Shown: positions 53,290 to 63,044, counted from the stretch's first letter. The stretch: 64,000 nt of DNA from Planktosalinus lacus (GCF_014640155.1 NZ_BMGK01000001.1:248001-312000); one strand, 5' to 3'. Numbers and translations: made by a program. Notes: a model not told the origin generated them from the letters alone.

Positions 53290-53940
53290 ATGAAACTAAA
53301 ACCTATTTTTAGAAAAATTGGTTACACCATCGCACTGGTTTTTATAGTCTTAGTAGCGGTTTTAATTTTATCTGATGTTTTGATATCAGGCTACGCCAAA
53401 GAAAAAACCTTCAATGATGTGGCTAGCATACCAAAGAATAAAGTGGGGGTGGTTTTGGGAACATCCAAATATCTCAAAGGCGGAACCATAAATTTGTATT
53501 ACCAATACCGCATTGATGCTGTTGCAAAATTATTCAATTCAGGAAAAATTGATTTTGTACTCATTAGTGGTGATAACAGATATCGCAGTTACAATGAACC
53601 ACAAACCTTCAAAAACGATCTAGTAAAAAAAGGTGTGCCTGAAAATAAAATTTTCTTGGATTATGCAGGTTTTAGAACACTTGATTCGATGGTAAGAGCC
53701 AAGGAAATTTTTGGTCAGGAAAGTATCACAGTAATTTCACAACAATTTCACAACGAAAGAGCCGTTTATATTGCAGAAAAAAGAGGGTTGAGAGCCATTG
53801 GCTTTAATGCAAAAGATGTTAAGTTGCGCAGTGGGATTAAAGTGAAAGTAAGAGAATATTTTGCGCGGGTTAAAGTGTTTTCAGACTTAATATTTAGTAA
53901 ACAACCTCATTTTTTAGGTGAACAAATAGAAATAAATTAA
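53290..53940 (+). CDS. SanA/YdcF-like (DUF218) membrane protein
   Basis: 216 residues. One N-terminal transmembrane helix (about 12-33), then a DUF218 domain with VGVVLGTSKYLKGG (about 52-65), VLISGDNRYRSYNEP (about 94-108) and VISQQFHNERAVYIAEKRGL near 152-171. SanA in enteric bacteria affects envelope permeability to vancomycin; the molecular reaction is not established. It sits between exonuclease III and an OmpA-family lipoprotein with 2- and 3-base gaps, so co-transcription is very likely. Confidence 0.85.
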   Translation: MKLKPIFRKIGYTIALVFIVLVAVLILSDVLISGYAKEKTFNDVASIPKNKVGVVLGTSKYLKGGTINLYYQYRIDAVAKLFNSGKIDFVLISGDNRYRSYNEPQTFKNDLVKKGVPENKIFLDYAGFRTLDSMVRAKEIFGQESITVISQQFHNERAVYIAEKRGLRAIGFNAKDVKLRSGIKVKVREYFARVKVFSDLIFSKQPHFLGEQIEIN

Positions 53941-53943
53941 GCT

Positions 53944-54897
53944 ATGATCAAATCAATTCTTACCATTGCAGTGGTTTCGTTAACATTGACCTCTTGTGTT
54001 TCCTCCAAGGTTTTTGAAGACCTCAAAACTGATTACGATGCACTTAAAGCCGAGAACAGGGATTTAATGGCTCAACTCGACTCCAAAAAAGGAAATGCAG
54101 ACCCATATGCTTTACAAAATCTTCAAAATGAATATGAAAAGTTAAAATCAGAGAGAGATCGTTTGGCACTTGACTACGCTGCTTCACAGAACAATTTAAA
54201 ACGATTGCAGGATTCCTATGATACTTTGGAAGCGAATAGCTCTGAAAATTTATCATCAAACCTTGAATTAAACCGTGAGTTACTCACAAAACTTGACGAA
54301 AAAGAGCGTGCCCTCGCAGCTGAACAGGCCCGACTCGAACAAATGCAACGTGACCTGAACGCACGGTCTAAGCGGGTTGATGAATTGGAAGGAATCATTG
54401 CAGCCAAAGAAGCTCAAATGAACAATTTAAAAAATGCCATTTCTGCTGCTTTAACCAATTTTGAAGGGAAAGGCCTCACGGTTGAACAACGTGATGGGAA
54501 GGTATATGTCTCTATGGAAAACAAACTGCTTTTTGAAAGTGGAAGTTGGGCGGTGAATTCCAACGGACGTTCGGCTGTGGTAGAGCTTGGAAAAGTTCTG
54601 GCACAAAATCCGGAAATTGCCGTATTGATTGAAGGGCATACAGATAATGTGCCTTATGGCGGAAGCGGAGCATTGAATGACAACTGGGACTTATCAACAA
54701 AAAGAGCTACCGCGATAGTTTCAATTCTTTCTGATAACCCAGCAATTTTAAAAGAAAACCTCACTGCCGCAGGTAGAGGTGAATTTGCGCCTATTGCTTC
54801 AAATACTTCAGCCGAAGGAAGAGCTAAAAACCGAAGAATTGAAGTTGTGCTGACACCAAAATTGGATGAAATCAGTAAGTTGTTGAATGAGATTTAA
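53944..54897 (+). CDS. OmpA-family lipoprotein with coiled-coil stalk
   Basis: 317 residues: lipobox with Cys18 (LTLTSCVSS), a long coiled coil (about 25-170) and a C-terminal OmpA peptidoglycan-binding domain (about 190-310) with VLIEGHTDNVPYGG, DNWDLSTKRA and AKNRRIEVVLTP. It would be anchored in the outer membrane and tether it to peptidoglycan, with the coil acting as a spacer. Third gene of the exonuclease III - SanA-like - OmpA set. Confidence 0.92.
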   Translation: MIKSILTIAVVSLTLTSCVSSKVFEDLKTDYDALKAENRDLMAQLDSKKGNADPYALQNLQNEYEKLKSERDRLALDYAASQNNLKRLQDSYDTLEANSSENLSSNLELNRELLTKLDEKERALAAEQARLEQMQRDLNARSKRVDELEGIIAAKEAQMNNLKNAISAALTNFEGKGLTVEQRDGKVYVSMENKLLFESGSWAVNSNGRSAVVELGKVLAQNPEIAVLIEGHTDNVPYGGSGALNDNWDLSTKRATAIVSILSDNPAILKENLTAAGRGEFAPIASNTSAEGRAKNRRIEVVLTPKLDEISKLLNEI

Positions 54898-54956
54898 TTG
54901 CGATCATTTTTTGTTAAGCATCTCTTAAGCAATGGTAATTTTGGAACCTACTTTCT

Positions 54957-54964
54957 TATTTTTG
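54957..54964 (+). promoter_or_regulatory. TAnnTTTG -7 element upstream of aldo/keto reductase
   Basis: TATTTTTG, a perfect -7 match about 98 bases before the ATG at 55062, with TGG rather than TTG 21 bases upstream. Direct repeats TTAAGCA at 54915 and 54926 lie nearby. Confidence 0.35.
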
Positions 54965-55020
54965 CAATGCTTATAATAACACATCAAAAAAAATTTCAAT
55001 AAAAGAATTTTAAAATTAGA

Positions 55021-55052
55021 TAAGATTCCTCCCCAAGTCAACTTGGGGACGG
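55021..55052 (+). repeat. hairpin-bearing repeat in aldo/keto reductase leader
   Basis: The 12-mer TAAGATTCCTCC overlaps a perfect inverted repeat CCCCAAGT-CA-ACTTGGGG (55031-55048) that ends 13 bases before the ATG. It could fold over the ribosome landing site. Confidence 0.5.
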
Positions 55053-55061
55053 GTAATTGTT

Positions 55062-56096
55062 ATGAAATACAAAAACTTACCCAATACCGAATTAAGAGTC
55101 AGCGAGCTCTGCTTAGGCACCATGACCTGGGGTGAGCAAAACACCCAAAAGGAAGCTTTTGAACAGCTGGAGTTTGCGCTTGAAAACGGAATTAATTTTG
55201 TTGATACCGCCGAAATGTATTCCATTCCTGGTCGGAAGGAAACTCAAGGAAGCACCGAAACCATTTTGGGTAATTGGTTTGCCCAAAACGGCAACAGGGA
55301 TAAGGTCATACTCGCTACCAAAGTTGCAGGCCCCAACCGTAAATTTGATCATATACGCTCATCACTTGACTTTTCAAAAGCGTCGCTCAACGATGCCATC
55401 ACCAAAAGTTTAAAACGCCTCCAAACTGACTATATAGATCTTTACCAGCTGCATTGGCCTGAACGTAACACAAACTACTTTGGACAACGTAACTATAAGC
55501 ATCGTGAAGATGATAACTGGCAAGACAATATTGCTGAAGTTTTAGAAAACCTGGATTCTTTAGTGAAAGAAGGAAAAATCCGCCATATAGGAGTTTCAAA
55601 TGAAAGTCCGTTTGGAGTGATGCGTTATATTGAAGAAGCCCGAAAAGGAAAGCGTAAAATTACTACCCTACAGAACCCTTTTAGTTTGTTGAGTCGAAAA
55701 GATGAAATCGGGATGACCGAAGTGCTTCATCGTGAAAATGTAGGTTATCTGGCTTATTCACCTTTAGGTTTTGGTCAGTTAACCGGAAAGTATTTGGAGA
55801 ACACCCCTCAAAATGCGAGAGTGACTCTTTTTCCTAATTACAGTCGATATCACAAACCCAACAGCTTTGCTGCAACCCGAAAGTATAACGAACTCTCAAA
55901 ACAAAATGGAATCTCATTAACTCATATGGCTCTTGCCTTTGTAAGGCAGCAATCATTTGTGAGCAGTACGATTCTCGGGGCGACCTCAGTAGATCAATTA
56001 AAAGAAAACATCGCTAGTAAAGACATAGTGCTTCCAAAAGAAATTTTAAAGGAAATAAATAAAATACACGAAGAAATACCCAATCCTGCTCCATAA
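55062..56096 (+). CDS. aldo/keto reductase (Tas-like)
   Basis: 344 residues. (Beta/alpha)8 NADPH-dependent reductase with the catalytic tetrad Asp48, Tyr53, Lys87 and His131 (DTAEMYS, ATKVAG, QLHWPE) and a C-terminal cofactor region (LGATSVDQLKENI). The LCLGTMTWGEQNT start and length match the Tas/YghZ-type subgroup. Cytoplasmic; natural substrate unknown. It carries its own possible promoter and a leader hairpin. Confidence 0.93.
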   Translation: MKYKNLPNTELRVSELCLGTMTWGEQNTQKEAFEQLEFALENGINFVDTAEMYSIPGRKETQGSTETILGNWFAQNGNRDKVILATKVAGPNRKFDHIRSSLDFSKASLNDAITKSLKRLQTDYIDLYQLHWPERNTNYFGQRNYKHREDDNWQDNIAEVLENLDSLVKEGKIRHIGVSNESPFGVMRYIEEARKGKRKITTLQNPFSLLSRKDEIGMTEVLHRENVGYLAYSPLGFGQLTGKYLENTPQNARVTLFPNYSRYHKPNSFAATRKYNELSKQNGISLTHMALAFVRQQSFVSSTILGATSVDQLKENIASKDIVLPKEILKEINKIHEEIPNPAP

Positions 56097-56157
56097 ATTG
56101 AGAGTGAGTTTACACAAAAAACTTTGAACCATAAGCCTTAAACCTTGAACATTTAGA

Positions 56158-57162
56158 ATGGATTCATTAACCCAAATCGTATTAGGAGCAGCTGTTGGTG
56201 AGGCGGTCTTAGGAAAAAAAGTAGGTAACAAAGCGATACTTTATGGTGCCATAGCCGGGACAATTCCAGATTTGGATGTGCTTGCAAACCTTTTTACAGA
56301 TACCATCACAGCCATTGAAATTCATCGTGGGTTTACACACTCTATTTTCTTTTCAGTGTTGTTTGCACCAATTTTTGGTTGGTTGGTTTCCAAGATTGAA
56401 AAAAAATCTGGAGTGGGATGGAAAGGTTGGAGTTGGCTATTTTTCTGGGCATTGATCACGCACCCAATTCTCGATGGGTTTACTACCTGGGGGACACAAT
56501 TTTTCTGGCCCTTTGAATATCGGGTAGCTTTCAAAAATATTTTTGTGATTGACCCGCTTTACACAATCCCTTTTCTGGTTTTTCTGGTTTTAACCATGTT
56601 TCAGAAAAGAACTTCACTTAAACGACAAAAGTTCAACCGATTGGGGTTAATTGTCAGCAGTAGTTATCTTGCAATTACACTAGTGATTAAAGGGATTGCT
56701 TATCAGAAGTTTGTAAACGCCCTGGAAGACCAAAATATTCATTTTCTCCAAGTGCAAACCAAGCCGGCTCCTTTAAACGCCATTTTATGGACTGCAAATG
56801 TTGAAACCAATGATGCTTTTTTAATTGGTGATTATTCATTGTTTGATTCACAGCCTATTCAATTTCACGCTTTCGCGAAAAACCATCATTTACTGGGAGA
56901 TTGGATTCACAAGCCCAATATAAAACGCCTCATAAAGATTGCAGAGAACGGTTGGTTTACAATTACCGAAAAAGAAGGTGAATTGTATTTTAATGATTTG
57001 CGTTTTGGGTTATTAAATAACGATCCGTTCAACCCGGAGTTTACGTTTAGTTATAGGTTATTTGAAAAAAATGGTATCATCTATGCTGAAGAAACCGAAA
57101 AAAACCGCGATGACGCACAAAAGTTAATAGCTGATCTTTGGGAGCGAGTAAAGGGAAATTAA
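56158..57162 (+). CDS. YdjM/LexA-regulated-type membrane metal-dependent hydrolase
   Basis: 334 residues with four hydrophobic segments in the first half. PF04307-type signatures are clear: MDSLTQIVLGAAVGEAVLG, AGTIPDLDVL (about 34-43), HRGFTHSIFF (about 57-66) and ITHPILDGFTTWG (about 100-112), giving His/Asp residues that could bind a metal at the membrane. The C-terminal half is soluble. Function of the family is not settled. Its stop overlaps the stop of mfd by a few bases on the opposite strand. Confidence 0.88.
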   Translation: MDSLTQIVLGAAVGEAVLGKKVGNKAILYGAIAGTIPDLDVLANLFTDTITAIEIHRGFTHSIFFSVLFAPIFGWLVSKIEKKSGVGWKGWSWLFFWALITHPILDGFTTWGTQFFWPFEYRVAFKNIFVIDPLYTIPFLVFLVLTMFQKRTSLKRQKFNRLGLIVSSSYLAITLVIKGIAYQKFVNALEDQNIHFLQVQTKPAPLNAILWTANVETNDAFLIGDYSLFDSQPIQFHAFAKNHHLLGDWIHKPNIKRLIKIAENGWFTITEKEGELYFNDLRFGLLNNDPFNPEFTFSYRLFEKNGIIYAEETEKNRDDAQKLIADLWERVKGN

Positions 57163-60100
57163 TTTGTAATAAACCTTTCCAAAACCTTTAAGGCCTGCTT
57201 CACAGAGTTTACATGGTCAAAACTCAACAACAACCGCAAGCCGCTACGGGTTTGTTTTTCCTTAATTTTGACCAAACCGGATTGTGATTGCACAAACTGC
57301 AACACCTTTTGAAATGCCTCACTCTGATAAAATCCAGATTGCTGGTCGGCGATGAAGTAGCCCACAAATTTGCCTTGCTTCATCACCACGCGTTCCAAGC
57401 CCATTTGTATGGCAATCCATTTTATCCGAACACTGTTCAATAAATCAATCACCTGAACCGGAAGTTCACCAAAACGGTCTTCCAGTTCTTTCTCAAATTG
57501 CTGCAATTCTTCTTCGGTTTTTAAATCGGAAAGCTTGTTGTAGAGATTGAGTCTTTCAGTAATATTATTTACATAATCATCGGGGAACAGAATTTCGAAA
57601 TCGGTATCAATGACAGTTTCCTTGATGTATTTTTTATCTTTTTCATCTTTGTAAAGGTCTTTAAACTCTTTCTCTTTGAGTTCTTCAATGGCTTCGGCAA
57701 GGATTTTCTGGTAAGTGTCAAAACCAATTTCGTTGATAAAACCACTTTGCTCACCACCCAGCAAATCTCCGGCACCACGTATTTCCAAATCTTTCATCGC
57801 AATGTTCAATCCACTGCCCAATTCTGAGAATTGCTCGAGTGCCGTGATGCGTTTTCGGGCGTCTTCTGTCATTGCAGAATATTCGGGTGTGATAAAATAA
57901 CAAAACGCTTTTTTATTACTTCGCCCCACACGGCCACGCATCTGGTGCAAATCGCTTAAACCAAAATTATTGGCGTTGTTGATAAAAATGGTGTTGGCAT
58001 TGGGCACATCTAGCCCGCTTTCGATAATGGTTGTGGAAACCAGTACATCAAATTCGCCGTTCATAAACGCCAGCATCAGGTTTTCCAGTTTTTTACCTTC
58101 CATCTGCCCATGACCGATTCCGATTTTGGCATCGGGAACCAAACGTTGGACCATCCCGGCAACTTCTTTGATGTTTTCAATGCGATTGTGTACAAAAAAT
58201 ACTTGTCCACCACGCGAAATTTCATAACGAATGGCATCGCGAATCGACTCCTCTGAAAACCGAATCACATTGGTTTCAATAGGGTAACGGTTGGGAGGAG
58301 GCGTAGTAATCACAGACAAATCCCTCGCCGCCATCAAACTGAATTGGAGTGTTCGTGGGATAGGGGTTGCGGTCAAAGTCAGCGTATCCACATTTTCTTT
58401 GATGAGTTTCAGCTTGTCTTTTACGGCCACACCAAACTTCTGTTCTTCATCAATAATGAGCAACCCAAGGTCTTTGAATTTTACGGCTTTGTTCACCAAT
58501 TGGTGTGTTCCGATAACGATATCCAGTTTTCCGGACTCGAGGTTTTCCAGAGTTGTTTTCCGTTCTTTGGCGGTTCTGAAACGGTTCAGATAATCGATGT
58601 TTACCGGCATTTCTTTCAAACGCTCAGTAAAGGTTTTATAATGCTGAAACGCCAAAATGGTCGTGGGCACCAAAACCGCCACTTGCTTGCCGTTGTCCAC
58701 CGCTTTAAAAGCAGCACGAATAGCCACTTCGGTCTTTCCGAAACCAACATCCCCACACACCAAACGGTCCATAGGTTGCTCATTTTCCATATCTTTTTTT
58801 ACATCTTCGGTAGCCGTGATTTGATCGGGGGTGTCTTCATAAATAAAGGAAGATTCCAGCTCGTGTTGCAAATAGGAATCGGGGTCAAAAGAAAAGCCTT
58901 TTTGGAGTTTTCGTTTGGCATACAACTCAATAAGGTTGAAGGCAATTTCCTTGACACGGGTTTTCGTCTTTTGCTTCAGTGCTTTCCACGCATTGGATCC
59001 CAGTTTGTAGATTTTTGGTGGTTTGCCGTCTTTACCGTTGTATTTGGAGATTTTGTGCAACGAGTGGATACTCAGGTAAAGAATATCCCGGTCGCCGTAA
59101 ACCAATTTGATGGCTTCTTGTTTTTTGCCTTCCACATCAATTTTCTGCAAACCGCCAAATTTCCCGATTCCGTGATCGATGTGGGTGACATAATCACCAA
59201 TTTCCAGATTGGTCAATTCTTTTAATGTGATGGCTTGCTTTTTGGCGTAGCCGTTTTTCAGCTGAAATTTGTGGTAGCGCTCAAAAATCTGATGGTCTGT
59301 ATAACACAGCTGTTTTTGGATATCGTCAATAAAACCCAAATGCAATGGAAAAACCACTGTTTCAAACTGTTTTACATCCAGTTGGGCGTCTTCAAAAATA
59401 TCGTGAAAGCGCTTTGCTTGTTGCTCGGAAGAACAGAATATATAATTTTTATATCCCTTTTCAGAATTGTCGTTGAGGTTTTCAATAAGCAGCTCAAACT
59501 GCTTGTTGAATGAAGGTTGTGGCCGTGTTTGAAAATTGATGGCTCCCGCAGAAACGCCTTTTTGCATCACTACTGTCGTGAAACCGGCCATTTCATTTTT
59601 CATCAGTTTTGAAGTGCAGAAAAGTGCTTCGGGTTCCAGTTGGGTGATGCCTTCGGTTATTTTGGAAAAAGCTTCTTCCGCTTTTGCGAAAAGATTGTCG
59701 ATACCACTGTACAGCAATTCCGGATTTTTAATAAAAACCACAGTTTTGGAAGCGATATAGCTCAGGAAACTTTCCCGGTTTTCCTGTAGTTTTTTGTTTT
59801 CCACATTGGGGATGACGCTTATTTTTTTTACCTGTTCCAACGAAAGTTGCGTTTCTACATCAAAGCTGCGGATGCTTTCCACTTCATCGCCAAAAAACTC
59901 GATGCGGTAGGGTTCGTCATTAGAAAAAGAAAACACATCCAAAATCCCACCGCGTACTGAAAACTCACCCGGCTCGGTCACAAAGTCGGTGCGGTGAAAC
60001 TGGTATTCAAAAAGCACTTCGTTGACAAAGTCTATGGAGAGTTGATCACCCACTGAGATTTTCAGGGTATTTTTTTCCAATTCTTTTTTGGTGACCACTT

Positions 60101-60518
60101 TTTCAAAAAGCGCATCGGGATAGGTAACAATAATCGCCGGTTTTTTTCGGGAATTGATACGGTTCAGCACTTCAGATCGCAACAAGACATTTGCGTTGTC
60201 TGTTTCTTCAATCTGATAGGGACGGCGGTAACTCCCGGGATAGAAAAGCACATCTTTATCACCCAGTATGGCCTCCAGATCGTTGAGGTGGTAAGCGGCT
60301 TCTTCTTTGTCGTTAAAAATCAGTAAGCAGGGGAGCTCTGTTTGTTTAAAGGCCTGTGCAATGACAAGCGATGTTGCGGCACCCACAAGTCCCTGCACGT
60401 GAATTTCTTTTTCGGAACGGGCAATAGATTCCCCTAGTTTTCGGGTTTCCGAAGACTTTGCAAAAAGCGAATCGACAATGGCTTTGCTCATGAGCGGCAA
60501 AGATACATTGCTAGTCAT
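57159..60518 (-). CDS. mfd: transcription-repair coupling factor
   Basis: 1119 residues, full length. Order: UvrB-like N-terminal domains (1-330), RNA-polymerase-interacting domain around YVTHIDHGIGKFGG, SF2 translocase with Walker A GDVGFGKTEVA near 588, DEEQKFG, TATPIPRTLQ, DQ-like QMRGRVGRS and a C-terminal TRCF domain. Mfd removes stalled RNA polymerase and recruits UvrA. ATG at 60518 is used; a second ATG nine codons on would also be plausible. Confidence 0.97.
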   Translation of the reverse strand: MTSNVSLPLMSKAIVDSLFAKSSETRKLGESIARSEKEIHVQGLVGAATSLVIAQAFKQTELPCLLIFNDKEEAAYHLNDLEAILGDKDVLFYPGSYRRPYQIEETDNANVLLRSEVLNRINSRKKPAIIVTYPDALFEKVVTKKELEKNTLKISVGDQLSIDFVNEVLFEYQFHRTDFVTEPGEFSVRGGILDVFSFSNDEPYRIEFFGDEVESIRSFDVETQLSLEQVKKISVIPNVENKKLQENRESFLSYIASKTVVFIKNPELLYSGIDNLFAKAEEAFSKITEGITQLEPEALFCTSKLMKNEMAGFTTVVMQKGVSAGAINFQTRPQPSFNKQFELLIENLNDNSEKGYKNYIFCSSEQQAKRFHDIFEDAQLDVKQFETVVFPLHLGFIDDIQKQLCYTDHQIFERYHKFQLKNGYAKKQAITLKELTNLEIGDYVTHIDHGIGKFGGLQKIDVEGKKQEAIKLVYGDRDILYLSIHSLHKISKYNGKDGKPPKIYKLGSNAWKALKQKTKTRVKEIAFNLIELYAKRKLQKGFSFDPDSYLQHELESSFIYEDTPDQITATEDVKKDMENEQPMDRLVCGDVGFGKTEVAIRAAFKAVDNGKQVAVLVPTTILAFQHYKTFTERLKEMPVNIDYLNRFRTAKERKTTLENLESGKLDIVIGTHQLVNKAVKFKDLGLLIIDEEQKFGVAVKDKLKLIKENVDTLTLTATPIPRTLQFSLMAARDLSVITTPPPNRYPIETNVIRFSEESIRDAIRYEISRGGQVFFVHNRIENIKEVAGMVQRLVPDAKIGIGHGQMEGKKLENLMLAFMNGEFDVLVSTTIIESGLDVPNANTIFINNANNFGLSDLHQMRGRVGRSNKKAFCYFITPEYSAMTEDARKRITALEQFSELGSGLNIAMKDLEIRGAGDLLGGEQSGFINEIGFDTYQKILAEAIEELKEKEFKDLYKDEKDKKYIKETVIDTDFEILFPDDYVNNITERLNLYNKLSDLKTEEELQQFEKELEDRFGELPVQVIDLLNSVRIKWIAIQMGLERVVMKQGKFVGYFIADQQSGFYQSEAFQKVLQFVQSQSGLVKIKEKQTRSGLRLLLSFDHVNSVKQALKVLERFITN

Positions 60519-60560
60519 TTCCCTACAACAGCAAGTCTTTATTTTATGATTTTTTTCTCT

Positions 60561-61349
60561 TTATTTAAAAAATCTACCTGCAAAGGGTAAAGTTTTTCGG
60601 TTTTTAAAGGCGTGAATGGAGCTACTTAACAACAATACTGCAGCAACGATCAAGGCTGTTGTTGTCACGCTTTGGCTTACATTTTCATTAGCAACGGCAA
60701 TAGCAATCAGCGCCCAGGCCCCCACCAAAGCAAACTCCCGCATATTACGCGTCCAGGTCACAAAAAGATTTAAAAGTCCGGCGATAATAATCATGGTAAT
60801 GGTCCATACTACATCACTCAAACCAAATCCATCCCAGTTTATTTTAGTGAGGTATGCAGCCATATTGGCAATCAAGGCCACAGAAATCCACCCGATGTAA
60901 ATACAAAACGGCCACCAGAGAAACAAGATGTTTTTAAAAGGCGCATTCCAGCGTTCCATATTGGTGCGCAGGACAATTTTAGCAAGAGAGAATAATAAAA
61001 CAAGCATTATCAGCACAGAAAGCCCTAGTTCTTCATGCAACCATGCAAAGAGCCACAGTGAATTAGCAATACACGAAATTACAAACCACCAGCCCACTTG
61101 GGTAGCCAGATCATTGTCTTTTGCTTTACTGAACAAACCCAGCCCCTGATAGATCACAAAACCCAAAAGGAGCAAATAGATGATTCCCCAAATAGAGAAT
61201 GCATAGCCTGCAGGCGTAAACAGGTTTTCATACGCTTGTGAAACGGTCGCATTTGTGTTTCCGTTAATGAGCCCGGTGTTGGACAAATAATTGATAAATA
61301 TCATGGAAACGAACGCGATTCCATTGAAAACTTGTAGTGTTTTTTTCAT
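60561..61349 (-). CDS. TspO-like membrane protein, long seven-helix form
   Basis: 262 residues with about seven hydrophobic helices. The FTPAGYAFSIWGIIYLLL stretch (about 45-62), WWFVISCIANSLWLFAW (about 87-103), W-rich WWPFCIYIGWISVALIAN and tryptophan-rich DVVWTITMII are typical of the longer TspO/MBR-related proteins rather than the 160-residue classical TspO. Porphyrin or other ligand is not predictable. Monocistronic, followed by mfd after 42 bases. Confidence 0.8.
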   Translation of the reverse strand: MKKTLQVFNGIAFVSMIFINYLSNTGLINGNTNATVSQAYENLFTPAGYAFSIWGIIYLLLLGFVIYQGLGLFSKAKDNDLATQVGWWFVISCIANSLWLFAWLHEELGLSVLIMLVLLFSLAKIVLRTNMERWNAPFKNILFLWWPFCIYIGWISVALIANMAAYLTKINWDGFGLSDVVWTITMIIIAGLLNLFVTWTRNMREFALVGAWALIAIAVANENVSQSVTTTALIVAAVLLLSSSIHAFKNRKTLPFAGRFFK

Positions 61350-61428
61350 ACTGACGAATCTTGAATTTAAAGGTAAAGCAAGTTTTTAAAAAAGCAATTT
61401 TAATTTTCTCAAAATCTTACTGAAATAG

Positions 61429-61436
61429 TATCTTTG
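61429..61436 (+). promoter_or_regulatory. TAnnTTTG -7 element before the TerB-like gene
   Basis: TATCTTTG, a perfect -7 match, 17 bases before the ATG at 61454, so the 5' leader would be about ten bases. Confidence 0.5.
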
Positions 61437-61453
61437 TTAAAAATTTGAAGAAC

Positions 61454-61879
61454 ATGTCATTAGAAGATTTATTTAGTGGTGGAAGCCACAAAAGAAAGTT
61501 AGGTCATTTTTCAGCATTAGTAAACGTGGCTTTGGTTGATGGTCCCATGACTCCGGAGGAAGAGTTTTTATTGCTTCGGTTTGCCAGAAAGTTGGACATC
61601 AACGAACTGGAATATAATGAGATACTAAAGAATCCAAAAAAATATCCTGTTTTCCCTACGCATTCTCAGGAAATAAGATTGAAACAATTGCACGATATTT
61701 TTAGGATTGTTTATTCCAATAAAGAATTAGACGAGGAAGAGGCAGCTTTTTTAAACCGCTATGCCATTGTCCTGGGTTTCAATGAAACTGAAGCGAAAAG
61801 AATCATAGACCGCTCCATAGAAATTTTTAGTGGCGGGCTCAATTTTTATGATTATGAATATCTATTGAACAAGAAATAA
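61454..61879 (+). CDS. TerB-like domain protein
   Basis: 141 residues from the ATG at 61454; an in-frame TTG at 61445 adds only three residues. All-helical with repeating acidic segments (DGPMTPEEEFLLLRFARKLDI, and SNKELDEEEAAFLNRYAIVLGF) that match the two-lobed tellurite-resistance TerB/DjlA-type domain, which may bind metal. No other ter genes are present. Cytoplasmic. Confidence 0.78.
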   Translation: MSLEDLFSGGSHKRKLGHFSALVNVALVDGPMTPEEEFLLLRFARKLDINELEYNEILKNPKKYPVFPTHSQEIRLKQLHDIFRIVYSNKELDEEEAAFLNRYAIVLGFNETEAKRIIDRSIEIFSGGLNFYDYEYLLNKK

Positions 61880-61892
61880 AACTACAATAATA

Positions 61893-61921
61893 AAAACCCT
61901 GAAAGAAATTTCGGGGTTTTT
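61893..61921. terminator. bidirectional terminator
   Basis: AAAACCCTGAAA, loop GAAA, TTTCGGGGTTTT: about an 11-bp stem with one G-T pair and T-tails on both strands, between the TerB-like gene and fbp. Confidence 0.85.
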
Positions 61922-62928
61922 TATTGGGCATTTTTCATAAACTCTTCGGCTTTTTCCACCATGTTTTTACTTCCGCAGAAAAAAGGAACGCGTTCATGCA
62001 ATTCCTTTGGCTGGATTTCCATAATGCGGTTAAAACCGTCACTGGCTTTTCCGCCTGCCTGCTCTACTATAAATGCCATGGGGTTGCATTCATAGAGCAA
62101 ACGTAATTTTCCTTTTGAGGCTTTAGAGCTTTTGGGATAAAAATAAATACCTCCTTTTAAAATATTCCGGTGAATGTCTGAAACCAGCGAGCCGATGTAT
62201 CTGGAAGTATAAGGCCGGTCATCTTCTTCCATCTGACAGTATTTTATATAGTCCTTGACACCTTGCGGAAAATGAATATAATTGCCTTCATTTACTGAAT
62301 AAATGTGCCCGTCTTCCGGAATACACATATTAGGGTGAGAAAGGTAGTAAGTTCCAATGGCAGGGTTTAAGGTAAAACCGTTTACCCCGTGACCGGTTGT
62401 GTAGACAATCATCGTTGAGGTTCCGTAAATTATATAACCTGCGGCGACCTGATTGACGCCCGGTTGTAAAAAATCTTCCAGTGTAACCGGTGTTCCGGCG
62501 GGGGTAACCCTTCTGTAAATGGAAAAAATGGTGCCTACTGAAACATTTACATCGATGTTTGATGAACCATCCAACGGGTCAATCAAGACCACATATTTGT
62601 TTTGGTTATTTTTTTCTCGGCCTGAAATGGTGATAAACCCATCGTTTTCTTCAGAAGCTATTCCACATACAATTTCACGGTTTGTCAGGGTTTTAATAAA
62701 GGCTTCGTTGGCAAACACGTCTAGTTTTTGCTGTTCTTCACCTTGAATGTTTTTGTCACCAAAGGCACCTAAAATATCAACCAAACCGGCTTTGTTTACC
62801 TCGTGGTTTACTACCTTTGCAGCCAGCCTGATGGAGTTGATCAATCGGGAAAGTTCGCCGGAAGAGTAAGCAAAATCCTTTTGGTTTTCAATGATAAATT
62901 CGCCTAAAGTTTTGTTGTGGTCTGCCAT
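61921..62928 (-). CDS. fbp: fructose-1,6-bisphosphatase class I
   Basis: 335 residues. Metal-binding Glu93-Glu94 (ASEEND), the [12 protein letters not shown] motif (117-128) and the [10 protein letters not shown] and NEGNYIHFP stretches are conserved. Hydrolyses fructose-1,6-bisphosphate to fructose-6-phosphate in gluconeogenesis. Monocistronic, with a perfect minus-strand -7 element (TACTTTTG) at 62963-62956. Confidence 0.97.
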   Translation of the reverse strand: MADHNKTLGEFIIENQKDFAYSSGELSRLINSIRLAAKVVNHEVNKAGLVDILGAFGDKNIQGEEQQKLDVFANEAFIKTLTNREIVCGIASEENDGFITISGREKNNQNKYVVLIDPLDGSSNIDVNVSVGTIFSIYRRVTPAGTPVTLEDFLQPGVNQVAAGYIIYGTSTMIVYTTGHGVNGFTLNPAIGTYYLSHPNMCIPEDGHIYSVNEGNYIHFPQGVKDYIKYCQMEEDDRPYTSRYIGSLVSDIHRNILKGGIYFYPKSSKASKGKLRLLYECNPMAFIVEQAGGKASDGFNRIMEIQPKELHERVPFFCGSKNMVEKAEEFMKNAQ

Positions 62929-62955
62929 TTTTTGGAAAAGATGTGTTTGTGTTTA

Positions 62956-62963
62956 CAAAAGTA
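62956..62963 (-). promoter_or_regulatory. -7 element of fbp
   Basis: TACTTTTG on the minus strand, a perfect TAnnTTTG match 27 bases before the ATG. No clear -33 half. Confidence 0.45.
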
Positions 62964-63036
62964 CATGAATTTTTTCCATTCTTAAGTAAATATATAGGAC
63001 GGAAAAATTCGTGTATTTTTACTTAGGAAATATCGA

Positions 63037-63044
63037 TATTTTTG
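63037..63044 (+). promoter_or_regulatory. -7 element of the acetyltransferase - aspartate kinase unit
   Basis: TATTTTTG, a perfect TAnnTTTG match 41 bases before the ATG at 63086. No clear -33 half. Confidence 0.45.

Noticed and set aside
58344-59225. Long open frame of about 290 codons antisense to mfd
   Set aside because: It lies wholly within mfd on the opposite strand, has no family features, and mfd has every conserved motif.
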